64,000 bases of DNA, taken from the NCBI GenBank assembly GCA_918026815.1, contig CAKJVC010000150.1, positions 992,001 through 1,056,000 of the forward strand. Reading direction: 5' to 3'. Within the stretch, counting starts at the first letter, position 1. Each line of letters starts with the position of its first letter. The stretch is from Chalara sp. BL73 (taxonomy: Eukaryota; Ascomycota; Leotiomycetes; Helotiales). Below, one piece after another: positions 10,543 to 21,150 of the stretch. A program made the position numbers and the translations under genes. The notes below the pieces were generated by a model that was given only the letters and a program-made list of their open reading frames with translations, searched no databases and was not told where the DNA came from.

Positions 10543-10962
10543 TCATGCGCCAACAGCTCCAACTTCACCGACTTCACCAACTGCCCCAACGTCACCAACC
10601 TCTCCTACAGCGCCGACTTGACCGACAGCACGCCTGTAGCCTACTTGGCCGACCTCACCAACTGCTCCAACATCACCAACCTCTCCTACATCACGCTTGT
10701 AGCCTACTTGGCCGACCTCACCAACTGCTCCAACATCGCCAACCTCTCCTACATCACGCTTGTAGCCTACTTGGCCGACCTCACCAACTGCTCCAACATC
10801 ACCAACCTCTCCTACATCACGCTTATAGCCAACTTGGCCTACTTCACCGACTGCTCCAACATCACCAACTTCTCCTACAGCGCCGACTTCGCCAACTGCG
10901 CCAAGCGGCGCAGCCGAGACGACGAGGATGTTGAAAATGAGTGCAAGAGTAGCGAGCTTCAT
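10543..10962 (-). CDS. Secreted kexin-processed VGx-repeat precursor (KEP/RiPP-like)
   Basis: 139 residues. Residues 1-18 form a signal peptide (MKLATLALIFNILVVSA, then AP). The rest is almost wholly a three-residue rhythm V-G-x with x = E, D, A or Q. Four 21-residue units end in GYKR, GYKR, GYKR and GYRR (basic pairs at 47-48, 68-69, 89-90 and 110-111), ideal kexin (Kex2) sites. Cutting would release DVGEVGDVGAVGEVGQVGY three times, a longer first peptide and a 28-residue tail without Tyr. Each repeat has a single Tyr just before the basic pair. Signal peptide plus identical KR-bounded cores is the architecture of fungal KEPs, which include dikaritin precursors (UstA type) and structural repellents. 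I chose the start at 10962: an upstream in-frame ATG at 11124 lies beyond the TATA box at 11107-11113 and would bury the signal peptide. Product and fate are inferred. Confidence 0.8.
   Translation of the reverse strand: MKLATLALIFNILVVSAAPLGAVGEVGAVGEVGDVGAVGEVGQVGYKRDVGEVGDVGAVGEVGQVGYKRDVGEVGDVGAVGEVGQVGYKRDVGEVGDVGAVGEVGQVGYRRAVGQVGAVGEVGDVGAVGEVGEVGAVGA
10630..10881 (-). repeat. 63-bp tandem repeat, 4 units (inside precursor gene)
   Basis: Units 10819-10881, 10756-10818, 10693-10755 and 10630-10692 each encode 21 residues ending in a basic pair. Units 2 to 4 are almost identical in DNA, so recent unequal exchange or selection keeps them alike; copy number is likely to vary between strains. 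Confidence 0.85.
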
Positions 10963-11106
10963 ATTGAAAAGTAAGTTGGGGGCTGGGGTCAGAAAGACAA
11001 ATATAAATGGATATGAAGATTTATGACTGTACTGGTAGTTAAGCTGTTGAACTATGGAGCTGCGTTTGTTGATGAAGATAAATATGACCCGGGAGATGGT
11101 TGAGGG

Positions 11107-11113
11107 ATTTATA
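11107..11113 (-). promoter_or_regulatory. Probable TATA box of the repeat precursor
   Basis: TATAAAT on the minus strand, about 145 bp upstream of the chosen ATG. A start site about 30 bp downstream would leave a 5' leader of roughly 115 nt. Sequence match only. Confidence 0.5.
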
Positions 11114-11124
11114 GACTTCTTCAC

Positions 11125-11819
11125 TGGTGGTCTCTATCTGCGAAGTGATGAGATATCTGGTTGAGGTTGCACCATCGCCACCGAGGAAAGGGGCGTTTTT
11201 TCCAAGTGCGAGCAATCTATTTTGCGTGACGTAAGCCCAAGCAGCAGCTTATGGTCATGCAAATAGGCGTGTGCATTGTTAGGTGTGATTGCGAGACGGA
11301 GGGTGAGCCTGATATTGATGTCGTCTTGGTTCTGATTTATGAGATGCTATCTTTCTCCGTAGAATTGCATTAGCATATGCATTGCCAGGTTTCATTCCGA
11401 CCAGCCACAGCGGCCTTTCTATTCCTCCGTCTGGGCCTACCTCCTACGAAATTCCATCTTGTTGCCTCTTTCGGTGGTGTATACTGCAACCGAGGGTTGT
11501 AATACAGGCTACGAATCATTAAAGCAAACTACATCAAGTGATAGAATGCTTCAAATTCACCGCCATTTCTCCCGCGCGTTGTGTCCCGGCTTGATATGCG
11601 GAGAAGAGAGTGTTGTTCGTGCGGTTCCTTGATCTGCCTCAATCTATTTTTCTCCACTTCCCTAACAGAGTGGTCGTCAGCAAGTGAGAGATAAGGCTAG
11701 CTGAGAGAAGCCTATAACCAGAAATTGCCATCCTCCCCAGATTTCTTTGACCACAACCTCTCTTCTACCTAAACTCCCCAGGAGCAAAGTGCCGGACTTC
11801 AAATTCATAATCCTCTCAG
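11125..11819. other. Shared upstream region of divergent gene pair
   Basis: Lies between the minus-strand precursor and the plus-strand HxxHC membrane protein. It should hold both promoters. No coding support and no distinct operator recognised. Confidence 0.5.
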
Positions 11820-11887
11820 GTATGTGGGCGAGATATGTAGAGTTTTCCTATCCTAAGATACTGAAGATTGACTGACTTGATATACAG
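11820..11887 (+). other. Likely 5'-UTR intron
   Basis: CAG/GTATGT donor, CTGAC branch-like sequence, and ATACAG acceptor 12 nt before the ATG at 11900. Removing it gives a continuous leader for the next gene. Confidence 0.5.
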
Positions 11888-11899
11888 AGATTCTTCAAT

Positions 11900-12646
11900 A
11901 TGTTCACTGCCCGCCGCTCTTCAGAGTCCCAGACCACGCTGGGAAAGAAGGGGGAACGTGAGCTCAACAGTGGCGCATATGATGTGTTAGCTGATGACTC
12001 TGACCTTGGGCTTCTCAGCGAGCAACTTAAGCTTCGCCGGAAAGCTTCACGTTGGCCAAGAGCCCTCACCAGCCTCTCGGTTGCCTTCGGTCTAGCCTGC
12101 CTGTTCATAGTATACCTCTCATTTGAACTCTCTAAAGTCAATTCTGCTCATAGCAGTCATCCTACCATACACCGGACCGGCAAGGAGCTTGGGGACTGCG
12201 GAAAGACCATTCCTGAGGCTCGTGCCGCCGGGTGTCACTTCGACCCTATGAGCTGGCTATGGATTCCTAAGGCGTGTTGGAACCCGCACCAAGACCTGAT
12301 TGATAGCTGGAAAGCCAGTACAGATTGGCATTTCTATGACGACGTGGGTATGAGACCTGAAAATGAGGTGTCAGTCGAGTCTACATATAACGGCGACTAT
12401 CCCGTGCTATTCACGCCATACAAGTACCACAAAATCCATTGCAGCTACATGTGGAGGAAGACACAAGCAATCCTCACTGAGCGGCTACCAATGGATAGCA
12501 ACACACTTAGCAATCGCCATATGAATCATTGTCAGATGGTTCTCCTGAACGAATTCTTCCACCAGGACGTCAACTGTACTGAGTCTGAAACTCAGATCTG
12601 TCCAATCCGATTGACGCAAGAGTACACGACTTGCGGGTATTTCTGA
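11900..12646 (+). CDS. UstYa/DUF3328-like type II membrane protein (two HxxHC motifs)
   Basis: 248 residues, single exon. Cytosolic N-terminus, one membrane helix at about 52-75, then a lumenal Cys-rich domain: CGKTIPEARAAGCHFDPMSW (100-119), C126, then HKIHC (177-181) and HMNHC (207-211). Two HxxHC motifs about 25-30 residues apart on a type II membrane protein are the defining feature of UstYa-family (DUF3328) enzymes, which oxidise and cyclise fungal ribosomal peptides such as ustiloxins. The extra 'CG.T..EAR..GC.FD.MS' block marks a widespread fungal subgroup whose activity I do not know to be established. It is transcribed away from the KR-repeat precursor, about 0.9 kb between coding starts, which suggests co-function. 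It could instead be an unrelated membrane protein with convergent motifs. Confidence 0.7.
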   Translation: MFTARRSSESQTTLGKKGERELNSGAYDVLADDSDLGLLSEQLKLRRKASRWPRALTSLSVAFGLACLFIVYLSFELSKVNSAHSSHPTIHRTGKELGDCGKTIPEARAAGCHFDPMSWLWIPKACWNPHQDLIDSWKASTDWHFYDDVGMRPENEVSVESTYNGDYPVLFTPYKYHKIHCSYMWRKTQAILTERLPMDSNTLSNRHMNHCQMVLLNEFFHQDVNCTESETQICPIRLTQEYTTCGYF

Positions 12647-13418
12647 TCTGATATTCATGCTCTTGTTATAAAACACATGTTCTCATTCGCTTAGAAATGT
12701 TACAGCTGGGTGGTCAAGGTGGGGTTTAGGATTTGACTCATTTTCAGTTCATTCTCAACACCCCCTTCGATGAAGGAGTATGTGTTGCACCCAACGAATT
12801 TAGTCAAAACCGCAGTTGATATTGCCCGACCACTCCTGTGATTTGTTTAAGCGGTTCGTGTGAAAATTCGTTAAGTTGTTCGTTCGCGTAAGGGCTCGCC
12901 CGCCAAATGTGTTCCATTATCGGCAGCTCGAATCTTATACAGTCGAAATCACAAGGTGGTGTTCCACAAGTTGAAAGAGATAAAAAATAGCGATGATGCA
13001 GTGAGTTGGGAGGATGATGGACATCCATGCAGCAGCCCCTTGTTGATAAGTTTGGACTAGCGGCATGAATTGCGGGAGGTGGGGTGCGGGGATGGTAGTA
13101 GCGTACTTCCGAAGCAGTTACCTACCAAGACCGCATGGATAATAGTAACGGCGTGCTAAACATGCCACCCCAGCTATAAATTGTCTCCTTGGGTTTCCTA
13201 CCACCGCTAGCACTGTTCAGGTTTAGCGTGCTTTTCTTGGTAATCGAGTTGGAGCAGCTAATAGAGCGCCGCCCTGCTCCCCCTCCCCTGCCCCACCAAC
13301 TTGGCTCTTCTTTTCCTCTCGCAAGCTCTTTCTAAAAATTTACTATCATTTATCATTCAATCACTCCCTTCCATACATACAATCCCAACTAATCCTATAC
13401 ACGCTTACGATATTCAAA
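12647..13418. other. Intergenic; promoter of isoleucyl-tRNA synthetase
   Basis: Contains TATAAA at 13175-13180 and a pyrimidine-rich leader (CTCC, CCTCTC runs at 13270-13380), the usual make-up of a highly expressed fungal promoter. No other gene seen. Confidence 0.5.
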
Positions 13419-16400
13419 ATGTCGATCAACTTCGTCAACGAGGAGCACGTTGTGCTGAAATATTGGGACGAGATCAAGGCCTTCGAAAGGCAGGTAGAGC
13501 TCTCGGAGGGCCGTAAACCCTTCACCTTTTACGATGGGCCGCCTTTTGCGACAGGACTACCCCACTACGGGCATCTTCTCACCTCGACCATTAAAGATGT
13601 CATACCGCGGTACTGGTCGATGAAGGGGTTTTGTGTGGAGCGACGCTTTGGTTGGGATACGCATGGGCTGCCGATTGAATACGAAATTGACAAGAAGTTG
13701 GGCATGTCAGGCAGACTGGCGGTAGAGAAGATAGGTATTGAAGGATACAATGCAGAGTGCCGAGCTATCGTCATGACGTTTGCAAATGAATGGAGGCAGA
13801 TAATTAGTCGGCTGGGTAGATGGGTTGACTTTGATAATGACTACAAGGTGGGGCTTGTTGAACATTTACGAGCGCAGGCAAGCAAAGACTAACAGCTAAT
13901 CCATCTTCCCTAGACTATGAACGTCGAGTTTATGGAGTCTGTTTGGTGGGTGTTCAAGGAACTGTGGGATAAGGATGCCATTTATCGAGGTTATAAGGTC
14001 ATGCCATTTTCCACCACCCTCAATACACCGCTCAGCAACTTTGAAGCAGCGCAAAATTACAAAGATACTGTGGACCCCTCAGTTGTAGTTAGTTTCCCAC
14101 TCATAGACGATCCGCAGACCTCTCTTTTGGCTTGGACAACTACCCCTTGGACATTCCCAAGTCATCTTGTATTGACTTGCCACCCCGATTTCGAATACGT
14201 CAAGATATTCGACGAAGCTTCTAGTAAGAACTACATCTTACTAGAGGCGCTCTTGAAGTCAATCTACAAAGACCCCAAAAAAGCAAAGTTCAAGATTGTC
14301 GACCGCATCAAGGGTAGTGCCATGGAAGGCTGGAAATATACACCTCCTTTCAACTATTTCTACGAAAAGTACAAAGACTACGCATTCCGAGTCCTCCTTT
14401 CTGATACTGTCACTAACGATACTGGAGTGGGTATCATTCATCAGTCGCCAGCCTTTGGAGAGGAAGACTATCATATTTCATTCAAGGCAGGTGTGATCTC
14501 TCATGACCGACTCCCTCCAAATCCCGTGGACGACTTTGGGTGTTTCACCTCTGAGGTGCCAGAATATCAAGGCTTACACGTCAAGGCGGCTGATAAACTA
14601 ATCATCAAACGCTTGAAAGAGATGGGCCGTTTGGTTGTTGACACTCAGATAACGCATAGTTACCCCTTTTGTTGGCGGTCGGATACTCCGTTGATCTATC
14701 GAGCCATACCTTCTTGGTTTGTCAAGATTGGCCCTATCATTCCGCAAATGTTGAAAAATATCGAAGGGTCGCACTGGGTTCCAAACTTCATCAAGGACAA
14801 ACGATTTGCGAACTGGATTGGAGGCTCACGCGATTGGAACATCTCGAGAAATCGCTTCTGGGGTACCCCAATCCCCCTCTGGACTAATGAAGATTTGTCA
14901 GAAATAGTCTGCATTGGTAGTATCGAGGAGCTGAAACGATTAAGTGGCCACGAGAGTAAGATAAATGATATTCATAGGGATAAGGTTGACGACATCACGA
15001 TTCCTAGCAAGAAAGATGGGAAGCCGCTCCGTCGCATTAGTGATGTCTTCGACTGCTGGTTCGAGTCTGGAAGTATGCCTTATTCGTCACAGCACTATCC
15101 TTTTGAGAACAAGGAAAAGTTTGACAACTCCTTCCCAGGAGATTTTATCGGTGAAGGCATTGACCAAACCCGCGGATGGTTCTACACCCTTCTTGTTCTA
15201 GGGACTCATCTGAAGGGCGTCATCCCATTTAAGAATTGCGTTGTCAACGGAACCGTGCTTGCAGAGGACGGGAAGAAGATGTCAAAGCGATTGAAGAACT
15301 ATCCTGATCCAAGTTCTATCTTGGAGAAATATGGATCAGATGCTCTTCGGTTGTACATGATCAACTCTCCTGTAGTCCGTGCCGAGTCTCTCCGCTTCAA
15401 GGAAGCCGGTGTCAAAGAGATTGTGGCCAAGGTCCTCTTACCGTTATGGAACAGCTATAAATTCTTCTCTGACCAGGTCTTGCTCCTCAAAAAGAATGAG
15501 AATGTCGACTTCGTATTTGATCCTACAACCCATAATGTAAATGTTATGGACAAGTGGATCCTGGCAAGTTGTCAAACTTTGTTGAAATTCATCAATCAGG
15601 AAATGACTGCATATCGACTCTACACAGTTGTCCCGCAGCTCCTTGGCCTCATTGATAACTCCACAAACTGGTACATCCGCTTCAATCGACGACGTCTTAA
15701 GGGCGAGCTTGGCCTTGAAGATACCCAACATGCGCTGAATACTCTGTTTGAGATTCTCTTCACGCTTGTTCGCGCATTGGCGCCGTTCATCCCATTCCTC
15801 ACCGAGACGATCTACCAACGTATTAAGATTTTCTTGCCGGAGTTTCTATACTCTGAGGACATGCGAAGCATTCACTTTTTGCCATTCCCCGACGTCCGTG
15901 AAGAGTTATTCGATGAGGAGGTAGAGCGAAGGGTCGGCCGTATGCAACGTGTTATTGAGCTTGGACGCATCTCACGTGAGAGGAGGACCATCGGTTTAAA
16001 ACAGCCACTCACAAAGCTGATTGTAATCCACCCAGATCCAATTTATCTCAAAGATGTATTGTCCCTCAAGACTTATATCTGCGAAGAGCTTAACATCCAG
16101 GAGCTCGTAGTCTCTTCCAATGAAGCGGAATTCAACGTCCAATACAGTGTTAGTGCTGATTGGCCAGTGCTTGGTAAGAAATTAAAAAAGGATGCACAGA
16201 AAGTTAGAAAAGGATTGGCAAATCTTACAAGCGAAGAGGCTCGTGGCTACATACAGAACAAGTCCATCATCGTTGAAGGCATTGAACTAGTTGAGGGGGA
16301 TCTTGTTGTTAAACGAGGAATCAAGATGGATGCTGACGCGCACCTCGAAGCAAACACTGACAACGATGTCCTGACTATTCTTGACACGGCCATCCACGCT

Positions 16401-16712
16401 GAACTCGCAAAGGAGGGTTTGGTGAGAGAGGTCATAAATCGCGTGCAGCAGCTGCGAAAGCGCTCGAAGCTTGTACCTACTGACGACGTCAAAATGGAAT
16501 ACAGAGTTCTCACCGATCCAGACGATATTGGACTTTTGAACGTCTTCCAGAACCACAGCAAGGCGTTTGAGAAGGCTTTACGACGGACCTTGGATCATGT
16601 TGTTATGCTAGATGGAGGCGAGATACCCGAAAATAAAAAGAGGGAAGTCATTGCAGAGGAAGAACAGGAAGTTCAGAAGGCAACTTTCTTGCTAAGACTT
16701 GTGAAACTTTAG
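13419..16712 (+). CDS. ILS1: Isoleucyl-tRNA synthetase, cytoplasmic
   Basis: Charges tRNA-Ile in the cytosol. Exons 13419-13847 and 13914-16712; the 66-nt intron (GTGGGG...CCTAG, branch ACTAAC) joins DFDNDYK to TMNVEFMESVWW, giving 1075 residues, the normal size for the eukaryotic cytosolic enzyme. Class I signatures: HYGH (HIGH box) at 49-52 within GPPFATGLPHYGH, GWDTHGLP, the editing-domain region, WFESGSMPYSS, and KKMSKR (KMSKS box) near 600. It has no mitochondrial targeting leader. The first exon ends after about 143 residues and the donor GTGGGG is weak, so some retention is possible; the retained form would stop after 157 residues. Confidence 0.97.
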
Positions 16713-16752
16713 ATCTCTTTCCTTTCCTACCATTTGTATGCTCTATTGAATG

Positions 16753-16982
16753 TGTTGAACAGGCTAGGTCTAAAGATCATACCTAGCCTATCGGGGAAGT
16801 TCTAGATACGTATACGTATGACGTATGCGTTACGTTGTATGTAATACTTACGTGTGAGTATCACATCTCTATAAGTAGAGAGATCCTTTCCTGTAGTTCG
16901 TAGTTCTACAACCTTCAGCAATTGACTTGTTTGACCCCAAACTCTCCGAAGGCCACGTGACTCTCTTCTTCTATTTTTAATA
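16753..16982. mobile_element. Solo LTR, copy 2 (Copia-like)
   Basis: 230 bp, starting TGTTGAACAGGCTAGG and ending TTTTTAATA, flanked by GAATG at 16748-16752 and 16983-16987. Same family and orientation as 187-436, with a deletion in the 5' third. It sits 40 bp past the stop codon of the synthetase and may supply or disturb its polyadenylation region. Confidence 0.8.
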
Positions 16983-16987
16983 GAATG

Positions 16988-18957
16988 AATAAATAAACAA
17001 TTGAATAAAGGAGGGCTATAAACTGAAGAGACTTGCCATTAATAGATTGCATATCCTTGTTCTAGCACCATGTTATGTTTGTTCACAGAATTCTACATAT
17101 AAGCTAATGACGTGGGCTAAACTGCGCTCTTGGCAAGTGCAGACGTGAGACATTGCCGGAACAATTGAGACACATAATACTGAAATGTTCTATTTGGTGG
17201 CTGGCCCACATCCATTGTATGCAGATAATGTACTATTCTAGCTATTCAATTAATCCAGGTTAGGTAAGGCTGGGCATCAACAAAGCGTCCACTTTGTTAA
17301 AGCCTCCCCTTTGTTATATCTTCCCGTCTACATGAGAATGACCGTTATTAAGCGCTCGCTCCCGGAAGGAATTCCCGTGTGGGACAGCGCCTGATGCATT
17401 TGAACCAATGATAAACGAAGGCCGCCCTCCCTTCTTGAGGCAGCCCCCAAATTTTCTACATGGGATCGTTGGCCGTAAGAAAGCCTCGCTAACTGACAAC
17501 CATGCGAGGCGAACATCCCGTAGTATATTGCCAAAGTGCAAAAATCTCAACACTGGGTGATGAATTCGCTGGTAAGAGTTTGGCGGCCCGGGATTCGATA
17601 CTAAAACTTCAATCAGTACAAGCATTATGTCCGTAGTCCCTACAGTCGGTTAATTGATCGTGATGAAAATGATATTCTTCCAACTATATTATTCACAAAT
17701 TATGTCACGCTTTATAGTCTTACTTTGCCCAAACCTTTGTGGGAACCAAGTAAATACGATCAGCTTTCAGAACAGGTGCTTTTTCAAATACTTTAATCAA
17801 CAATGTGGTGGGAAATGGCATAAAGGAGCTTTGAACTAGAAGTATTCTTGGCTGCTATTGCCAATCTTATACTCTTGTCAGCCACAATGTGAATCTATAT
17901 ATGTTCATGCTTGAGTGTAGGAAGTAGGGGTTTACGGGTCAGCGTATGACCCACCGGGTCACGTGGTCAGCACAACCCCCATTTTGTAGAATCTAGAGTA
18001 GAACCTAATACAACAACAATCATTACCATATCCATCAAGAGCAAGAGCGTGGCCTACAAAGTAGAGCTACGCCTTTTGCCCCGTGGAAGGTAAGACCCGT
18101 ACCAATACTACCTTTCTCTAGATTAGTTGTGGTCTGTGATAGAAATTCGCTATAAGATTCAGCATGCCGTACCTAATTACCACCCTAATATTCTCGTATT
18201 GAAATGGTTCATTCTGGGATATCACGGCATGCATTCGGTTATCTGGGCGTGAAACGTGAACTATAGCGGACCTGACCCGAGACGCATATTCAAACTTGCT
18301 TATCCTGACTGCGCTCCCCACCGCGGGGTATATGAATGAGCCTCCTATAGATTTCCCACGAGGCTGTAAAGTGTCATGGCAAAAGGAGCTCCAGTGGGGG
18401 CCAGCACCAAAAAAAGCAAAAACAGAAGCAAAAATAGCGCGCGAGAGTACGGATCCGCGTGTGCGCTTCACAATCTACGCCTCTGTCGCAATCGCACTAC
18501 ACCTATCTACTCGTTCACGAATTAGCAATATTTTCTGTTGTGAAACACGGCGGTCTTGAGAAATGGCCATGTATCGATTATCCACCACTTGAATCGCCGG
18601 TCCTATCTGTTTGAGAGCCCGACATTGGCTGGAACATTAGATTACGCCTCCAGGTAGGTGTTATGGCCTTTGCTGTGATAGACTTTCGTATATGATCATT
18701 GGTTGCCGTACGAGAAAAGGAAATGTGGAGTATCTAAGCTGAGAGCCACACAATTGCACCCTGGGCAGTATTGTACTACATTGAGAATGTTATTTCAGGA
18801 ATCAGTTAGCCGCCTGGGTTCTGCTGCCGTTGTCCCGTTACTGTGGCTGAAACAGCTTTGTACAGGCAGCCCTAAGGGATATAAACTCCAGTCAGCCTCC
18901 TCTATCCAGAGTCATCGAATTTGTCCAGGTCACTAGGTACAACTGGGGTCCTTTTTA
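16988..18957. other. No gene seen (about 2 kb)
   Basis: Mixed, mostly AT-rich. Short frames at 17314-17625 and 18118-18471 have no recognisable content. A stretch near 17940-18100 looks like generic retroelement debris but I cannot place it. Confidence 0.4.
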
Positions 18958-21150
18958 ATGCCAAAATCCACGATGGCATCCACCCGCCATTTGACCTGGC
19001 GGATCCAGAACATCCCGTCTAATTTCAGTGAGACGCGGCTGAAGTCTTGCTTCCACAGCGATGATAGAAAGTATATCAATATCAAATCGTTGGCTCCAGA
19101 TGTGAACAACTACGATGGGGACGGCACGCTGACGGCGACAATGCTGTTCACTTCCCCAGAGCCCCGAGAACCTCGCACGGATGACTCTACTGAGTTGGAT
19201 ATCGACAAAGATTTCATCGGATTTACACCACTTAACGCCCCAGACAGAGATGTATGTGCAGAGTGAGTAGCGTTGACGTTTCTTAGCACCCCTCACCTCC
19301 TTAATTAAAGTACCCCTTCCTGATATTCAAATGCTATTTGCAGCATTATTGCAGTCACTGGCCTTGCTGGGCATGCTTTTGGCTCTTGGGCGCAAAGCGA
19401 ACAGAAGATGTGGCTTCGAGACTACCTCCCCAAAGACATTCAGAATCATGCCAGAATCCTTATTTACGGTTACGAGTCCCAGTTGTATGGTATACATGCC
19501 CCCAAGGCGATTGTTTCGGACTATGGAAACAGTTTTCTCCAAACCTTGATGGACCTTCGAGATCACCCATCGGTGTGTTAACTTGTAGCGAAGACGGTTT
19601 TATATATCAATTACTGACCTACTTTTACTTTATAGTGCAGAGATAGGCCACTCATCCTGATAGTTCGTGCCTCTCCTCAAACCTTTGATAATATTGCATT
19701 AGACTCATGGGTAACTAGGGTCATAGTTTAGGTGCCTTGATTATTAAACAAGTAGGGTGGGACCTGCCTGCATATGGATGTCTTTTACTTTTCAAGACAT
19801 TTGCTTACTTTTGTAGGTTATTACCGATCTAAATCCCACCATTCGTTCGCGACTCCCCGTCCGCACACTTCTTTTCTTCGGAGCCCCCCACAATGGTCTT
19901 GAGGTCGAAGCGCTCGAGACACTTGTCAAAGGTCGCCCGACTCAGACGCTAATCAGTGAGCTTAAATCCGAGTCACCAACACTAACCGGACTTTCCGATA
20001 GATTTAGGCACGTTGCAAAAGACCTCATCATTCATACATATTATGAATCGAGACCCACAAAAACCGTGGCACAAGTAAGGACCCTCCAAGGTGCACTCCC
20101 TACCTGTAACTGAAAGCTTGGTTCTAACAGACTCAAATCAACCAGGGGACTGACGGACAATGGGAGCGGATAGGAGAACCATTGGTAATGGTACAGAAGT
20201 CGTCTGCTCTGCTGAATATGGATTCCGAAAAGACACGAATGAAAGTGGATGGGGATCACAAGGACATTGCCAGGCTCCGACGTGGTCAAGGGAGTGTATA
20301 TCCCAATGTCCTGCGAATCATCAAAGACGCCTTGCAAAGTGCCTCAGAGCAATTTACAGCTGCCATTCGGATATCTGAAGCAAGGCAGGAGAACAACCAG
20401 CAGGAGGACAACCAGCAGGATACAATAGGCAGCCATGATCAGAATCAGGATCAGGACGTGGAGGCCGAAGGAGAGTATGATGAGAGTAATTTAATCTGCG
20501 ACGTCTGCTACGATGAGTTTCCGAAATATCAAAAGCACTACCATTGCTACATATGTGGAGACGGGGACTTCAACATCTGTCAATCATGTAAAACATCAAA
20601 GAGCCTGTGCCCTGGTAAGCACGACATGATTGAACGACAACTAGGGAGCCCAGATGAATCGGATGATGCGTCTTCAGATGAAGATGATGATGACAACTAT
20701 CTCATGTGTAACGCTTGTGAGGAGTGCTTTTTGAAAGACCAGATCCACTTCCACTGCGTCATTTGCAACGATGGGTCATACGATATCTGTTTGTCTTGCA
20801 GAAAGACAGGGAGGATCTGTCCCAAACGACACAAGTTGGTCAAGCGACAGCTACCCCTTAACGCATCGAATACAGCAACCACCAACAGCGACATATCTCA
20901 GACATCGCCGTCATCAGGAGGAAGCAGCAGAGCTAAACACAGCGTTTCTCTGCGTAGCTCCGGGAACAGCTCCTATCAGAACCTAACGACCACTTCATCA
21001 CCAAGCAAGACGCCTACCACCGCAAGTAACAAGAACAAGAGGCGTGGTTCTCAGAATGACCCTAAGAGTTGTCGAGCTTGCGGGCGTTCCTTTAATGAAA
21101 GAAACGAAATCTTCCGGCATCTGAGGGAGCAGGGTCACATGGTCGACTAG
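18958..21150 (+). CDS. SesB-type alpha/beta-hydrolase fused to zinc fingers
   Basis: Six exons by eye: 18958-19262, 19344-19572, 19636-19662, 19719-19751, 19817-20074, 20131-21150; all junctions keep frame, 623 residues. The N-terminus LTWRIQNIPSNF is the usual lead-in of fungal SesB-like effector domains; then DIIAVTGLAGHAFGSW (oxyanion loop), RPLILI/GHSLGALIIKQ (nucleophile elbow, Ser of GHSLG) and LLFFGAPHNGL. SesB-type serine hydrolases are N-terminal effectors of many fungal NLRs. Here, instead of NACHT, the C-terminus has an acidic linker, two near-identical Cys/His modules (CDVCYDEF..HYHCYICGD..ICQSC and CNACEECF..HFHCVICND..ICLSC, ZZ-like), a Ser/Thr-rich stretch and a final CRACGRSF..RHLREQGH finger. 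Two exons of 27 and 33 nt encode the elbow. A role in self/non-self or stress signalling is inferred. Confidence 0.85.

Noticed and set aside
10537..10974. Long plus-strand frames (131-145 residues, Leu/His/Gln- or Thr/Asn-rich) opposite the VGx precursor
   Set aside because: They mirror the 63-bp repeat, lack a signal or family, and are by-products of a repeat whose length is a multiple of three.
10963..11124. Upstream in-frame ATG of the VGx precursor
   Set aside because: It lies upstream of the TATA box and would place 54 unrelated residues before a clean signal peptide.
17560..17620. tRNA-like GGGATTCGATACT near 17590
   Set aside because: No matching acceptor or D arm upstream.
4340..18110. 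Weak similarity between about 4340-4415 and 18015-18100 (CAAGAGCGT..CCTTTTGC)
   Set aside because: Too short and gapped to call a repeat by eye.
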